The notes: generated by a model not told the origin, from the sequence alone. 34,218 nucleotides of DNA from Ignavibacteriales bacterium (GCA_003599395.1 QZJX01000082.1:1-34218), one strand, 5' to 3'. Shown: positions 9,332 to 17,800, numbered from the stretch's first letter. Program-made: numbers and translations.

Positions 9332-9512
9332 AGGAAAGTCCGAACTCCGAAGAGCAGGGTGCCGGGTAACTCCCGGGGTCCGTGTTGCGAAAGCAGCCGG
9401 AAACGGCTAGTACCACAGAGAAGAGACTACCAGTCAACTGACTGGCAAAGGTGAAAAGGCGGGTTAAGAGCCCACCGCTCTGCTAGTAATGGCAGAGGTC
9501 CCTTTAAAGGGA

Positions 9513-9530
9513 ATCCCGACTTGTCGGGAT
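9513..9530 (+). repeat. CCCGA palindrome 2 inside RNase P RNA
   Basis: ATCCCGA-CTTG-TCGGGAT, a 7-bp stem with a 4-base loop. It follows a second small hairpin (TCCCTTTAAAGGGA) and lies in the P13/P14 area. Confidence 0.7.
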
Positions 9531-9626
9531 CAAGGTAAACCCCACTCGGAGCAAGGTCAAGCAGAAGGTTCCTTCTTTATTGAAGTACGGGCTGCTCGTC
9601 CGTTTACCTTCGGGTAGACCGCTTGA

Positions 9627-9646
9627 CCCCGATAGTAATATCGGGG
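9627..9646 (+). repeat. CCCGA palindrome 3 inside RNase P RNA
   Basis: CCCCGATA-GTAA-TATCGGGG, an 8-bp stem capped by a GNRA-type GTAA tetraloop. It could form a tetraloop-receptor contact in the folded RNA. Confidence 0.7.
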
Positions 9647-9664
9647 CTAGATAAATAATTGCCG

Positions 9665-9681
9665 TCCCGATTTTATCGGGA
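9665..9681 (+). repeat. CCCGA palindrome 4 inside RNase P RNA
   Basis: TCCCGAT-TTT-ATCGGGA, a 7-bp stem with a 3-base loop just before the conserved ACAGAA...GGCTTA segment, i.e. the P18/P19 position. Confidence 0.7.
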
Positions 9682-9740
9682 TTACAGAATTCGGCTTATA
9701 TGCTTGGTCGTTTAGCTTTGCTTCTCCAGTGTTAAACAAA

Positions 9741-11471
9741 ATGTTAAAAAAACGCTGGAAAGTAAAAGAAGGCAATAACCAGACCGACGTTCTGGCTCTT
9801 GCCGATAGCTTAAACATATCCCCAATCTTAGCTAACCTATTAATTTCAAGAGGTATTACAAACTTTTATGAGGCAAAATCTTATTTCCGTCCCTCACTTG
9901 ACGGAATCTATGACCCCTTCTTAATGGATGGAATGGAAGAAGCTTCTATAAGAGTTATTAATGCAATTACCGGAAATCAAAAAATTGCTGTTTACGGTGA
10001 TTATGATGTTGACGGTACTTGCTCTGCCGCATTAATGTTTTTGTTCCTAAAAGAACTTGGTGCAAATGTTGAAATTTATATTCCGAACAGGCTAACGGAA
10101 GGATATGGTCTATCCAAAGATGGTATCGATTATCTTAAAGAACAAAAAATCGACTTAATAATTTCTGTCGACTGCGGAATCACTGCTGTTGAAGAAATTG
10201 ATTATGCAAATTCTTTCGGAATCGATACCATAATTTGTGATCATCATAAACCAAAGGAAATACTGCCAAACGCTGTTGCGGTATTAGATCCGTTAAAACC
10301 AGGGTGTAAATATCCATTCCCGTATTTATCGGGAGCCGGAGTTGCGTTTAAGCTAGCTCGCGCTGTTGGCGATAGAATCGGCCATAAAGATATGGCTTTA
10401 AAATATCTTGACCTTGTAGCTCTCGCTGGGGCAGCTGATATAGTTCCTCTTATTGATGAAAACAGAATTCTTGTTAGAGAGGGTCTCGATCTTATAAACC
10501 GAAATCCTAGACCAGGTATTCTTGCATTAATTAGAAGTGCTAGAATGGAGCCGGGTAATTTAAGTGCCGGACAAATTGTGTTTACAATCGCACCTCGTAT
10601 TAATGCAGTCGGAAGACTTGGTGATGCAATTCGAGCGGTTGATTTATTTACCACACAAGATCCGGAAGATGCGATTCGATTGGCAGAAGTTCTAGAAAGT
10701 GAAAATCAGCAGAGAAGAAAAATTGATGAGGTAACATTCTCTCATGCCGTTGAGCTTGTTGAAAAAGATGTTGACTTTGCACATAACTACGGAATCATTT
10801 TACATGACGACAATTGGCATCCCGGAGTAATCGGAATTGTTGCTTCTCGTTTAGTCGAAAAATATTATCGTCCATCTGTTATGCTTTCAACTATTGACGG
10901 AGTAGCAAAAGGTTCGGCAAGAAGCATTACCGGGTTTAATATTTATAAAGCATTAGAAGCTTCCGAAGATTTACTTCTTCAATTCGGCGGGCATGAAGCT
11001 GCTGCCGGACTAGCTATTGAGATTGATAAAATTCCCGAATTCAAAAAACGATTTAACGATTATTTAAAAGAACATCTTTCACAAGATGAAATTCTTCCTG
11101 AAATTCATATCGATACTAAAATTTCATTGTCGGAAATAACACCAAAATTTGTGAGAATACTGAATCAATTCTCACCATTTGGGCCGGGAAATATGCGTCC
11201 GGTTTTCTTAGCGGAAAATGTAAAGCTTGTTTATCCTCCAAGAGTGGTGGGAACGAATCACCTTCTAACTTGCGTAAAACAAAATGGAAATGACAAAATA
11301 TTCGATACAATAGGGTTTAATCTGGGCTTTTATGCCGATATGATTGACAAAGACAAAGACTTGGTTGATATCGCTTTTACTATTGAAACGGTTGTTAAAG
11401 ATGGCAAATCATATCCGCAGCTAAGAATAAAAGACTTAAAAATAAAAGAGAAAGAATTAGTAAGTAATTAG
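9741..11471 (+). CDS. recJ: Single-stranded-DNA-specific exonuclease RecJ
   Basis: A 5'-3' exonuclease for single-stranded DNA in recombination and mismatch or base excision repair. The DHH phosphoesterase core shows 'VYGDYDVDGTCSAA' (near residue 85) and 'SVDCGI' followed by 'IICDHHKP' (DHH near 167-169). The DHHA1 domain has 'GGHEAAAGLAI' (near 414), and a C-terminal OB domain follows ('FGPGNMRPVF...'). The length of about 576 residues is normal. The gene begins only 16 bases after the RNase P RNA helix. ATG 9741 is preferred over in-frame GTG 9729, because MLKKRWKV matches the usual RecJ start; neither has a strong ribosome binding site. It leads a run with yebC, ruvC and ruvA, with gaps of 6-16 bases, so they are probably one transcript. 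Confidence 0.96.
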   Translation: MLKKRWKVKEGNNQTDVLALADSLNISPILANLLISRGITNFYEAKSYFRPSLDGIYDPFLMDGMEEASIRVINAITGNQKIAVYGDYDVDGTCSAALMFLFLKELGANVEIYIPNRLTEGYGLSKDGIDYLKEQKIDLIISVDCGITAVEEIDYANSFGIDTIICDHHKPKEILPNAVAVLDPLKPGCKYPFPYLSGAGVAFKLARAVGDRIGHKDMALKYLDLVALAGAADIVPLIDENRILVREGLDLINRNPRPGILALIRSARMEPGNLSAGQIVFTIAPRINAVGRLGDAIRAVDLFTTQDPEDAIRLAEVLESENQQRRKIDEVTFSHAVELVEKDVDFAHNYGIILHDDNWHPGVIGIVASRLVEKYYRPSVMLSTIDGVAKGSARSITGFNIYKALEASEDLLLQFGGHEAAAGLAIEIDKIPEFKKRFNDYLKEHLSQDEILPEIHIDTKISLSEITPKFVRILNQFSPFGPGNMRPVFLAENVKLVYPPRVVGTNHLLTCVKQNGNDKIFDTIGFNLGFYADMIDKDKDLVDIAFTIETVVKDGKSYPQLRIKDLKIKEKELVSN

Positions 11472-11483
11472 GAGAAACATTTT

Positions 11484-12215
11484 ATGTCCGGTCACTCAAA
11501 ATGGTCGACGATCAAAAGAAAGAAAGCTGTAATTGATGCTAAACGTGGTAAAATTTTTACAAAGCTTATAAAAGAAATTACCGTTGCTGCAAGAAATGGC
11601 GGGGGTGATCCCGATGCTAATCCACGATTACGATTGGCGGTTGATAATGCTAAAGCGGCAAACATGCCGGCAGATAATATTGACCGTGCAATAAAAAAAG
11701 CAACCGGTGAACTTGAAGGTGTAAGTTATTCCGAAATGACATATGAAGGTTATGCTCCCGGCGGTATTGCCGTAATGATTGAAAGCGTTACAGATAATAA
11801 AAACAGAACGGTTGCCGAAGTTCGACATGCATTTAATAAATGCGGTGGAAGTATGGCAGAATCCGGAGCTGTTTCGTATGGTTTTGATAGAAAGGGTGTC
11901 ATAACTCTTCCAAATCAAGGAAAAACAGAAGATGATATTATGGAAATAGTATTAGACGCCGGAGCGGATGACATTTCAACAGAAGAAGATTATTTTGAAA
12001 TTACTACATCTGTTGAAAATTTTGAAAGCGTAAGAAAAGCACTGAGTGGTTTCGGACTTGAAATTGAAAACGCTTCTCTTCAATGGGTCGCTCAAAACAT
12101 GATTGAAGTAAAGGGAGAAGATAGCGAAAAGGTAATGAAACTTATCGATATGCTTGAAGATAATGACGATGTTCAAAATGTATATACAAACGCAGATTTT
12201 GTTGACGAAGAGTAA
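11484..12215 (+). CDS. yebC: YebC/PmpR-family regulator or ribosome-associated factor
   Basis: The N-terminus 'MSGHSKWSTIKRKKAVIDA' is diagnostic of the YebC/TACO1 family, as are 'GGDPDANPRLRLAVDNAKA' and 'MPADNIDRAIKKATGE'. The 243-residue length is typical. Family members have been described as DNA-binding transcriptional regulators (PmpR) and, more recently and for the mitochondrial relative TACO1, as factors that act on translating ribosomes. A strong AGGAGA site lies 9 bases before ATG 11484. Its position directly upstream of ruvC is a widely conserved gene order. It is 12 bases after recJ and 6 bases before ruvC. Confidence 0.96.
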   Translation: MSGHSKWSTIKRKKAVIDAKRGKIFTKLIKEITVAARNGGGDPDANPRLRLAVDNAKAANMPADNIDRAIKKATGELEGVSYSEMTYEGYAPGGIAVMIESVTDNKNRTVAEVRHAFNKCGGSMAESGAVSYGFDRKGVITLPNQGKTEDDIMEIVLDAGADDISTEEDYFEITTSVENFESVRKALSGFGLEIENASLQWVAQNMIEVKGEDSEKVMKLIDMLEDNDDVQNVYTNADFVDEE

Positions 12216-12221
12216 AATGAG

Positions 12222-12761
12222 ATGACAATAATCGGAATTGACCCCGGAACAATTTTTACAGGTTTCGGGGTAATTAAATATCACCGCAACCAACTTTCCT
12301 TAATAGATTCCGGTATAATAAAAACACCCGCAGTAAAAGAAATGGCGCCTCGTCTCGAAGCAATTTACAATGAATTATCTTTATTAATCAGAAAATATGA
12401 TCCGGATGCATTTGCTCTTGAAACAGCCTTTTACGGTAAGAATGTTCAATCAGCTTTAAAGATCGGTTATGCTCGCGGTGTTTCAATGCTTGCAGCCAAA
12501 CACAATAATTTGGATACGGCAGAATATAGTCCGCGCGAAGTTAAAAAATCTGTCGTAGGAAACGGTGCTGCTTCAAAAGAGCAAGTTCAGTATATGATTA
12601 AAAAACTTTTGAGTATTAGAAAAACTAAAATTAAATTTGATGAAACTGATGCGCTTGCAGTTGCTATTTGTCATGCATTTAAATTATCATCACCATTAAA
12701 AACTTCCGGAAGCTGGAAAAAATTTATAGAAGCAAATCCGGATAAAATAATCAGCAAGTAA
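12222..12761 (+). CDS. ruvC: Holliday junction endonuclease RuvC
   Basis: The resolvase that nicks Holliday junctions symmetrically during homologous recombination. The four acidic catalytic residues are in place: Asp7 in 'IIGIDPGT', Glu67 in 'FALETAFYGKN', and Asp140 and Asp143 in 'KFDETDALAVAICHAF'. The 179-residue length is normal. The start ATG 12222 follows the yebC stop by 6 bases with GAG nearby. It works with RuvAB; ruvA follows 16 bases downstream, while ruvB is not in this window. Confidence 0.97.
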   Translation: MTIIGIDPGTIFTGFGVIKYHRNQLSLIDSGIIKTPAVKEMAPRLEAIYNELSLLIRKYDPDAFALETAFYGKNVQSALKIGYARGVSMLAAKHNNLDTAEYSPREVKKSVVGNGAASKEQVQYMIKKLLSIRKTKIKFDETDALAVAICHAFKLSSPLKTSGSWKKFIEANPDKIISK

Positions 12762-12777
12762 TTTTTGAGTTAACTAT

Positions 12778-13371
12778 ATGATCGGATTCTTAACCGGAAA
12801 AATAATTTCAAAGAAACCAACAAAAATTTTACTTGATGTAAACGGAGTGGGTTATACCGTCAACATTTCTATTTCAACATTTGAAAAACTTCCCGAATTA
12901 AGTGAACCGGCTTCCCTTTTTATTTATACCGCCGTAAAGGAAGATGCAATAGATTTATACGGATTTTCATTTCCGGCAGAAAAAGAAATGTTTGAGTTGT
13001 TAATCAGTGTAAGCGGGATCGGACCGAAGCTAGCTCAAAGTTTGCTTTCCGGAATTCAAGTTGATGAATTGAAATATGCTATCGATGAAGGTAATCTTTC
13101 AAGAATCATCGCTGTACCTGGAATTGGAAGAAAAACAGCGGAAAGATTGTTGGTGGAGTTACGAGATAAGATGAGTAAACTTTCTGAAAAATTTGAACCC
13201 GCCGAAGCGGGGGCACCCTCATCTGTAAGATCGGATGCCATCGCAGCTCTTGTCAATTTGGGGTATAACATTAAAACTGCTGAAAAAGTTGTTCGCGATA
13301 TTATGAACAGTAAAGCTCCTGTTACAATAGAAGATGTAATTAAGGCAGCACTTGCCGAACTAAATAATTAA
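12778..13371 (+). CDS. ruvA: Holliday junction DNA helicase subunit RuvA
   Basis: Binds Holliday junctions as a tetramer and loads the RuvB motor. The 197-residue chain has the N-terminal OB domain ('MIGFLTGKI...LDVNGVGYTV'), two helix-hairpin-helix motifs ('VSGIGPKLAQSLLSGI' near 80 and 'VPGIGRKTAERLLVEL' near 115), and the C-terminal RuvB-contact domain ('DAIAALVNLGYNIKTAEKVV' near 155). It is the last gene of the recJ-yebC-ruvC-ruvA run. The usual partner ruvB does not follow; the next gene is on the other strand. Confidence 0.97.
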   Translation: MIGFLTGKIISKKPTKILLDVNGVGYTVNISISTFEKLPELSEPASLFIYTAVKEDAIDLYGFSFPAEKEMFELLISVSGIGPKLAQSLLSGIQVDELKYAIDEGNLSRIIAVPGIGRKTAERLLVELRDKMSKLSEKFEPAEAGAPSSVRSDAIAALVNLGYNIKTAEKVVRDIMNSKAPVTIEDVIKAALAELNN

Positions 13372-13382
13372 CAACTGACTGA

Positions 13383-13595
13383 TTAAACGATCATCGTAAA
13401 AGCAATATCATTCCATTCAATTTCGCTGAGTTTTAATTTCACTTTTTTTCTATCATCAAAATCCTCAATGCTATCAGTTGTAAAATGAATAATATTTTTT
13501 GAAGAGGGCTCGCCTTCTAAGTTTAATTTTGTTTGATAAATAAGAGAAGTACTGTGTATTTGATATTGACCCTCTTTACCGATGAATATAGTCAT
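13383..13595 (-). CDS. Small hypothetical protein
   Basis: A 70-residue protein, MTIFIGKEGQYQIHSTSL..., ending in 'LSEIEWNDIAFTMIV'. I do not recognise a family. ATG 13595 is chosen because AAAGAGG lies a suitable distance before it; the open frame extends to 13688 but without a good start. The composition is acidic and lysine-rich with no signal peptide or membrane segment. It ends 11 bases from the ruvA stop (convergent) and lies downstream of the toxin-antitoxin pair on the same strand, with about 150 bases between. Confidence 0.5.
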   Translation of the reverse strand: MTIFIGKEGQYQIHSTSLIYQTKLNLEGEPSSKNIIHFTTDSIEDFDDRKKVKLKLSEIEWNDIAFTMIV

Positions 13596-13749
13596 GATTT
13601 CCTCTTTATTAAAATCAGGACAAGAGGTGCATTTTGCGTGCCGATATGAAAGATTGTGATTTGGGGAAATTTTGGGGATTATTGACAAAAGGAATGTTAC
13701 AAAATAAGATGGGCTGTCTCAGTTTTTGATTATCTGTGTAACTATATTC

Positions 13750-14016
13750 TTATTCGTAATGTGTCCACATTCGTAAGATTTTAACCGTTTTTTCTTTATC
13801 ATAGATTTGATAAACGACTCTGTGCTGAATATTTATTCTGCGTGAATATGCCCCTATTAAATCACCGACTAATTTCTCAACTCGCGGAGGAATTTTTCGA
13901 GGGTTTTGCTCGAGTATTTTCAGAACATCTAAAGCTTTTTCTTTTAAACCTACCGAAGCAATTTTCTTTGCGTCTTTTTGAGCTTGCTTTGTATAAACAA
14001 TCGTCCAATTTACCAT
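13750..14016 (-). CDS. YoeB/Txe-family mRNA interferase toxin
   Basis: An 88-residue RelE/ParE-superfamily toxin of the YoeB/Txe type, expected to cleave mRNA at the ribosome. The start 'MVNWTIVYTKQAQKDAKKI' and the central 'GAYSRRINIQHRVVYQI' match the family. The Arg-Arg-Ile-Asn...His-Arg-Val-Val-Tyr block holds the catalytic Arg, and the C-terminal 'MWTHYE' has the conserved His-Tyr pair. Its start overlaps the antitoxin's end (shared 14010-14016), so translation is coupled. Intact length and residues suggest an active toxin; no test is possible here. Confidence 0.92.
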   Translation of the reverse strand: MVNWTIVYTKQAQKDAKKIASVGLKEKALDVLKILEQNPRKIPPRVEKLVGDLIGAYSRRINIQHRVVYQIYDKEKTVKILRMWTHYE

Positions 14017-14252
14017 TTTAATTTTTCGGAACTTTTTTCAAGAGGTTCTTTCATTCCTTTTATAATAGAATCTCTCATTCCGGGAATGGAAACAAGATAA
14101 AGCGTTTCTTGAATTGCTCGCCAATCATCTTCGGATAGCAAAATTGCGTTAGATCGCTTACCTGTTATTTGAATTGGTTCATTCTCCGTCGACACCGTAT
14201 CTATAAGTTTATAAATGTTTGCTCTTGCCTCTGTCGCAGTTATAGTTTTCAT
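14010..14252 (-). CDS. Phd/YefM-family antitoxin
   Basis: An 80-residue antitoxin that should bind the promoter with its N-terminal Phd/YefM fold and neutralise the YoeB-like toxin with its C-terminal half. 'MKTITATEARANIYKLIDTV' and 'ITGKRSNAILLSEDDWRAIQ' are typical of the family. ATG 14252 is favoured by a GGAGGA site directly upstream; an earlier in-frame start at 14297 would overlap the promoter. The stop TAA overlaps the toxin ATG in the usual antitoxin-first order. Confidence 0.92.
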   Translation of the reverse strand: MKTITATEARANIYKLIDTVSTENEPIQITGKRSNAILLSEDDWRAIQETLYLVSIPGMRDSIIKGMKEPLEKSSEKLKW

Positions 14253-14268
14253 TTTTTCCTCCGCCACC

Positions 14269-14297
14269 AACGTACGCAATCCCGCACGCAATGTCAA
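14269..14297 (-). promoter_or_regulatory. Probable promoter and operator of the toxin-antitoxin operon
   Basis: On the minus strand TTGACA (14297-14292) and TACGTT (14274-14269) are separated by 17 bases, a sigma-70-like spacing. Two direct copies of ATTGCGT lie between and partly over these boxes, 11 bases apart, as expected of an antitoxin operator. The -35 box starts just after the uvrB stop codon. Confidence 0.5.
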
Positions 14298-14298
14298 G

Positions 14299-16317
14299 TT
14301 ATGATTTAATCATCTTCTCCAACTTAGAAATCTCATCTCTAAGTGAAGCGGCTTTTTCAAATTCCAAATCTTTTGCGGCATTGTGCATTTCTTCACGCAT
14401 CTGTTCTATTAATTCTTTTCTTTGATCTTGCGTCATGTATCTAATGACCGGTTCGGCAACTCTTGTGAACGATGCTTCTTCTTTTTCTTTATCTTTTTTG
14501 CGAATGTCGGCTATTGATGTGCCGGACATAATTTGTTCACGACTCTTTAAAATTGTTTGGGGTGTAATACCGTGTTCTTCGTTGTATTCTAACTGTATTT
14601 TTCTTCTTCGTTCGGTTTCATCAATTGTTTTTTTCATTGAATTGGTAATTACGTCGGCATACATAATTACCTTTCCGTTAACGTTACGCGCGGTTCTTCC
14701 GGCAGTTTGCATTAATGATCTCTCGCTTCGTAAAAATCCTTCTTTGTCGGCATCAATAATTGCAACTAGAGAAACTTCGGGGAGATCGAGTCCTTCTCTT
14801 AATAAGTTAACACCGACAAGCACATCAAAATCACCGATGCGTAAATCACGAATGATTTCAACGCGTTCGAGTGCATCTATATCACTGTGAATATATCGTA
14901 CATTTATATTCAGTTTATCAAGATAGTCTGTTAAATCCTCCGCCATTTTTTTTGTTAACGTTGTAACTAAAATTCTTTCCTTTAGAACAACTCTTTTTCT
15001 TATTTCGCCGATAAGATCATCAATCTGTCCCTTAATTGGGCGAACTTCAATTTGCGGATCGAGCAAACCGGTTGGGCGAATTATTTGTTCAACATAAGTT
15101 CCTTTCGATTGCTCAAATTCATAATCGCCGGGTGTAGCGCTAACATAAATTACCTGGTTTGTAAGTCCTTGAAATTCCTCAAACTTAAGAGGTCGATTAT
15201 CCATCGCAGATGGAAGTCTGAATCCGTGTTCAACCAAGACTTCTTTTCTCGATCGGTCTCCGAGATACATTCCTCTAATTTGCGGAATTGTAACGTGTGA
15301 TTCGTCGACAATTAATAAATAATCTTTGGGAAAGTAATCAAATAAACATGATGGACGAGATCCAGCAGGTCTGCCATCCATATGACGCGAATAATTTTCG
15401 ATACCGGAACAATAACCGAGTTCTTTTATCATTTCAATATCATAACGTGTTCTTTGCTCTAAACGTTGTGCTTCTAAATATTTTTCTTGCGACCAGAAAT
15501 ATTCCAATCGTTCTTTTAATTCTGCTTCAATATCAACAATTGCTCGCCTTACCTGATCTTTATTTGTCACGAAATATTTAGCCGGATAGATTGGAATTGA
15601 GTCAACTTCTTTGAGTACCTCTCCGGTAATTGAATCAATAATAGAAAGTTTTTCTATTTCGTCTCCCCAGAGTTCTATTCTTACTGCTTCTTCGTTTTGA
15701 TAAGCCGGAATAACTTCTATTACATCGCCTCGGGCTCGAAACGTTCCTCTTGTAAACTCGGCATCGTTTCTTGTATAATAAATATCAATTAGCTTTCTTA
15801 AAAGTTTTTTTCGTTCAATCGACTCTCCTTTTTTAAGAAATAGAATTTGTCTTGCGTATTCATCCGGCGCTCCGATTCCATAAATTGAACTAACGCTAGC
15901 TATGATTATTACATCATTTCTTCCTTCAATTAAAGAAGTAGTTGCTTTTAATCTGAGTCGGTCGATTTCTTCGTTTATTGAAAAATCTTTTTCTATATAT
16001 AAATCTTTCTTAACCACATACGCTTCTGGCTGATAGTAATCATAGTAACTAATAAAAAACTCTACAGCATTATTGGGGAAGAATGCTTTGAATTCGGAAT
16101 ACAGCTGAGCAGCTAATGTTTTATTGTGAGAAATTATCAGGGTAGGTCGATTAATATTCCTAATAACATTGGACATTGTAAACGTTTTACCGCTTCCGGT
16201 TACACCTAACAAGACCTGATGTTTATCACCACGCAATAAACCTTGCGATAACTCGGCAATTGCTCTTGGTTGATCGCCTGTTGGTTTATAATCTGAAGAA
16301 AGTTCGAAGTTATTCAT
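14299..16317 (-). CDS. uvrB: Excinuclease ABC subunit B
   Basis: The damage-verifying subunit of nucleotide excision repair; it receives DNA from UvrA and recruits UvrC. Walker A '[12 protein letters not shown]', the beta-hairpin region '[10 protein letters not shown]', the DEAD-type '[18 protein letters not shown]', helicase motifs 'VSATPGDYE' and '[10 protein letters not shown]', and the C-terminal UVR domain ('[12 protein letters not shown]...[12 protein letters not shown]') are all present. ATG 16317 ([17 protein letters not shown]) is preferred, as it fits the family's start; an in-frame GTG at 16353 would add 12 hydrophobic residues. At 672 residues the length is normal. The CcmE-like gene lies just upstream on the same strand. 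Confidence 0.97.
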   Translation of the reverse strand: MNNFELSSDYKPTGDQPRAIAELSQGLLRGDKHQVLLGVTGSGKTFTMSNVIRNINRPTLIISHNKTLAAQLYSEFKAFFPNNAVEFFISYYDYYQPEAYVVKKDLYIEKDFSINEEIDRLRLKATTSLIEGRNDVIIIASVSSIYGIGAPDEYARQILFLKKGESIERKKLLRKLIDIYYTRNDAEFTRGTFRARGDVIEVIPAYQNEEAVRIELWGDEIEKLSIIDSITGEVLKEVDSIPIYPAKYFVTNKDQVRRAIVDIEAELKERLEYFWSQEKYLEAQRLEQRTRYDIEMIKELGYCSGIENYSRHMDGRPAGSRPSCLFDYFPKDYLLIVDESHVTIPQIRGMYLGDRSRKEVLVEHGFRLPSAMDNRPLKFEEFQGLTNQVIYVSATPGDYEFEQSKGTYVEQIIRPTGLLDPQIEVRPIKGQIDDLIGEIRKRVVLKERILVTTLTKKMAEDLTDYLDKLNINVRYIHSDIDALERVEIIRDLRIGDFDVLVGVNLLREGLDLPEVSLVAIIDADKEGFLRSERSLMQTAGRTARNVNGKVIMYADVITNSMKKTIDETERRRKIQLEYNEEHGITPQTILKSREQIMSGTSIADIRKKDKEKEEASFTRVAEPVIRYMTQDQRKELIEQMREEMHNAAKDLEFEKAASLRDEISKLEKMIKS

Positions 16318-16370
16318 AGATTTATTAAGAAAGAGCAAGATAATATATCTCACTCTTTCCCGTGTCTGAT

Positions 16371-16724
16371 TTAATTCCTGAGTCTAACATCATGTGCGTG
16401 AAAACTGTTGCGTCCCGAAAGATGTCCAACTAAAATAATAGAAGGATAAGCATCCATTCCCGGCGGAAGAGAAGCCGGTCCGTTTACTAACATTTCTACT
16501 CCGTCGCCATCAACAACATAGAAAACCGAAGAGCCTGCTTGTCTATCTAATGTAATTCCTTTCTCGTCAAGATACTTAACAACTATCTCTTGAGATGCAT
16601 GACTATTCGGGTCAAAATTCGAAAATGATCCCAAACCATCTCTTGGGGCAAAATATCCAAAGTACATTATGGCGATCGCCGCCACAATTAATGCAGGCAA
16701 AATAAATTTCTGAAGTTTTTTCAT
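16371..16724 (-). CDS. Membrane-anchored CcmE-like OB-fold protein
   Basis: A 117-residue protein with one N-terminal membrane anchor (about residues 7-25) and an exported domain. The pattern '[20 protein letters not shown]' then '[21 protein letters not shown]' follows the order seen in cytochrome c maturation protein CcmE (OB fold ending in 'F.A..VLAKH'). The chain stops where CcmE would carry its heme-binding His and Tyr, so heme handling as in CcmE is not supported. No other ccm gene is nearby. The position before uvrB with a 53-base gap suggests co-transcription only. ATG 16724 is preceded by GGAAACG. The family call is tentative. Confidence 0.5.
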   Translation of the reverse strand: MKKLQKFILPALIVAAIAIMYFGYFAPRDGLGSFSNFDPNSHASQEIVVKYLDEKGITLDRQAGSSVFYVVDGDGVEMLVNGPASLPPGMDAYPSIILVGHLSGRNSFHAHDVRLRN

Positions 16725-16912
16725 TATCGTTTCCTTTATTTATTTGAAAAGAAATTTTTCGTTCAAAGTGAACCTGAAATATACAGAATGAACGTGGTCT
16801 TATTCAAAAAAATGAAACCGATTTACACCATCGTTTGTTTCCAATTCAATGCGATTAATGATCAATTTTTTATTTAAGTTTGCATAAATATTTATCAAAT
16901 ACGGAGTTAAAC

Positions 16913-17761
16913 ATGAAAAGAATTTACCTTTTATTATTTTTTATATTATTTATTTCAAAAATATCCGCTCAGGATGCGCCGGATTCTACACTAAATAAAT
17001 GGACCCCCTCTATAGTTTCCGGGTTAAACATTTCTCAAATAGCATTTAGTAATTGGACTAAGGGCGGAGAGAACTCATTGGCTTGGACTTTAACCGGAAG
17101 GTTTTTAGCAAATTACAAAACACTTGATTGGACTTTCAAAAACGATCTTAAAGCTGCATATGGGCAAACAAAGCTTGGCAGTGCAGAAACAAAACTCACC
17201 GACAATGAACTCTTCATGGAATCAGTTTTTTCATATCATATTGGTTGGGTTGTTGATCCATATATAAGCAATACAATTTTAACTCAGATTACAACCGGTT
17301 ATGATTACACCGATCTTGGAAAGGTTGAAATATCAAACTTCTTTGACCCAGGCTATATAACACAATCAATCGGTTTTACTTATGATCATAATCCCAATGT
17401 ACAAACAAGACTTGGTTTTGCATTCAAAGAAACAATTACGGATCAATTCCGAGGATATTCGGATGATCCGGAAACACCAAACGAATTGGAATCTTTCAAG
17501 TTCGAAACCGGTATTGAAAGTGTAACAGATCTTAAATTACAGTTAGATGAAAATGTTGGTTATGTTTCAAAGTTGAGTTTGTTTTCTGCTTTCGATCGCT
17601 TCGATACTTGGGATGTAAGATGGGATAATTTGATTACGGCCAAAGTTAATAATTGGCTAAACGTGAACTTAACTTATCTTTTAATATATGATAGAATTCA
17701 ATCACCTACCGCGCAGATGAGACAGGGGTTACAATTAGGAATTACTTATACGTTTTTATAA
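16913..17761 (+). CDS. DUF3078 family outer membrane protein
   Basis: A 282-residue exported protein whose body matches the DUF3078 pattern: 'WTPSIVSGLNISQIAFSNW' then 'KGGENSLAWTLTGRF', followed by alternating beta-strand sequence, consistent with an outer membrane barrel. The signal peptide is MKRIYLLLFFILFISKISAQ. ATG 16913 is chosen because GGAG precedes it by six bases and the signal peptide starts there; a TTG at 16880 lies in frame upstream. The C-terminus ends in an aromatic 'TYTFL', as barrels often do. Function of the family is unknown. A strong terminator follows immediately. Confidence 0.85.
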   Translation: MKRIYLLLFFILFISKISAQDAPDSTLNKWTPSIVSGLNISQIAFSNWTKGGENSLAWTLTGRFLANYKTLDWTFKNDLKAAYGQTKLGSAETKLTDNELFMESVFSYHIGWVVDPYISNTILTQITTGYDYTDLGKVEISNFFDPGYITQSIGFTYDHNPNVQTRLGFAFKETITDQFRGYSDDPETPNELESFKFETGIESVTDLKLQLDENVGYVSKLSLFSAFDRFDTWDVRWDNLITAKVNNWLNVNLTYLLIYDRIQSPTAQMRQGLQLGITYTFL

Positions 17762-17769
17762 AAAAATTG

Positions 17770-17800
17770 TGAAGTGAATACAACCTGTGTATTCACTTCA
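17770..17800 (+). terminator. Rho-independent-type terminator
   Basis: A perfect 13-bp stem, TGAAGTGAATACA (17770-17782) and TGTATTCACTTCA (17788-17800), with loop ACCTG, followed by TTTTAT. It lies nine bases after the DUF3078 stop codon and should end that transcript. Confidence 0.85.

Larger units (their letters stand above)
9282..9724 (+). ncRNA. rnpB: RNase P RNA, bacterial class A
   Basis: The catalytic RNA of ribonuclease P, which matures tRNA 5' ends. Universal core sequences are visible: GAGGAAAGTCCG (9331-9342), the CACAGAGAAGAGACTACC region (about 9413-9430), AAGGTGAAAAGGCGGGTTAAG (around 9449-9469), GGTAAACCCCACTCGGAGCAA (around 9534-9554), AGATAAATAATTGCC (about 9650-9664) and ACAGAATTCGGCTTA (9684-9698). 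The ends were set by P1: CCAAGCAT (9299-9306) pairs with ATGCTTGG (9700-9707), and the helix can extend outwards through AAGCT (9288-9292 with 9714-9718) and GAAG (9282-9285 with 9721-9724), with internal loops. Four peripheral hairpins share the same CCCGA/TCGGG palindrome. Precise 5' and 3' ends are inferred. Confidence 0.95.

Noticed and set aside
10244-10654. 136-codon open frame on the minus strand
   Set aside because: Antisense shadow of recJ; low-complexity Ser/Arg/Pro-rich product and no start signal.
14435-14890. 151-codon open frame on the plus strand
   Set aside because: Antisense shadow of uvrB, with no recognisable domain.
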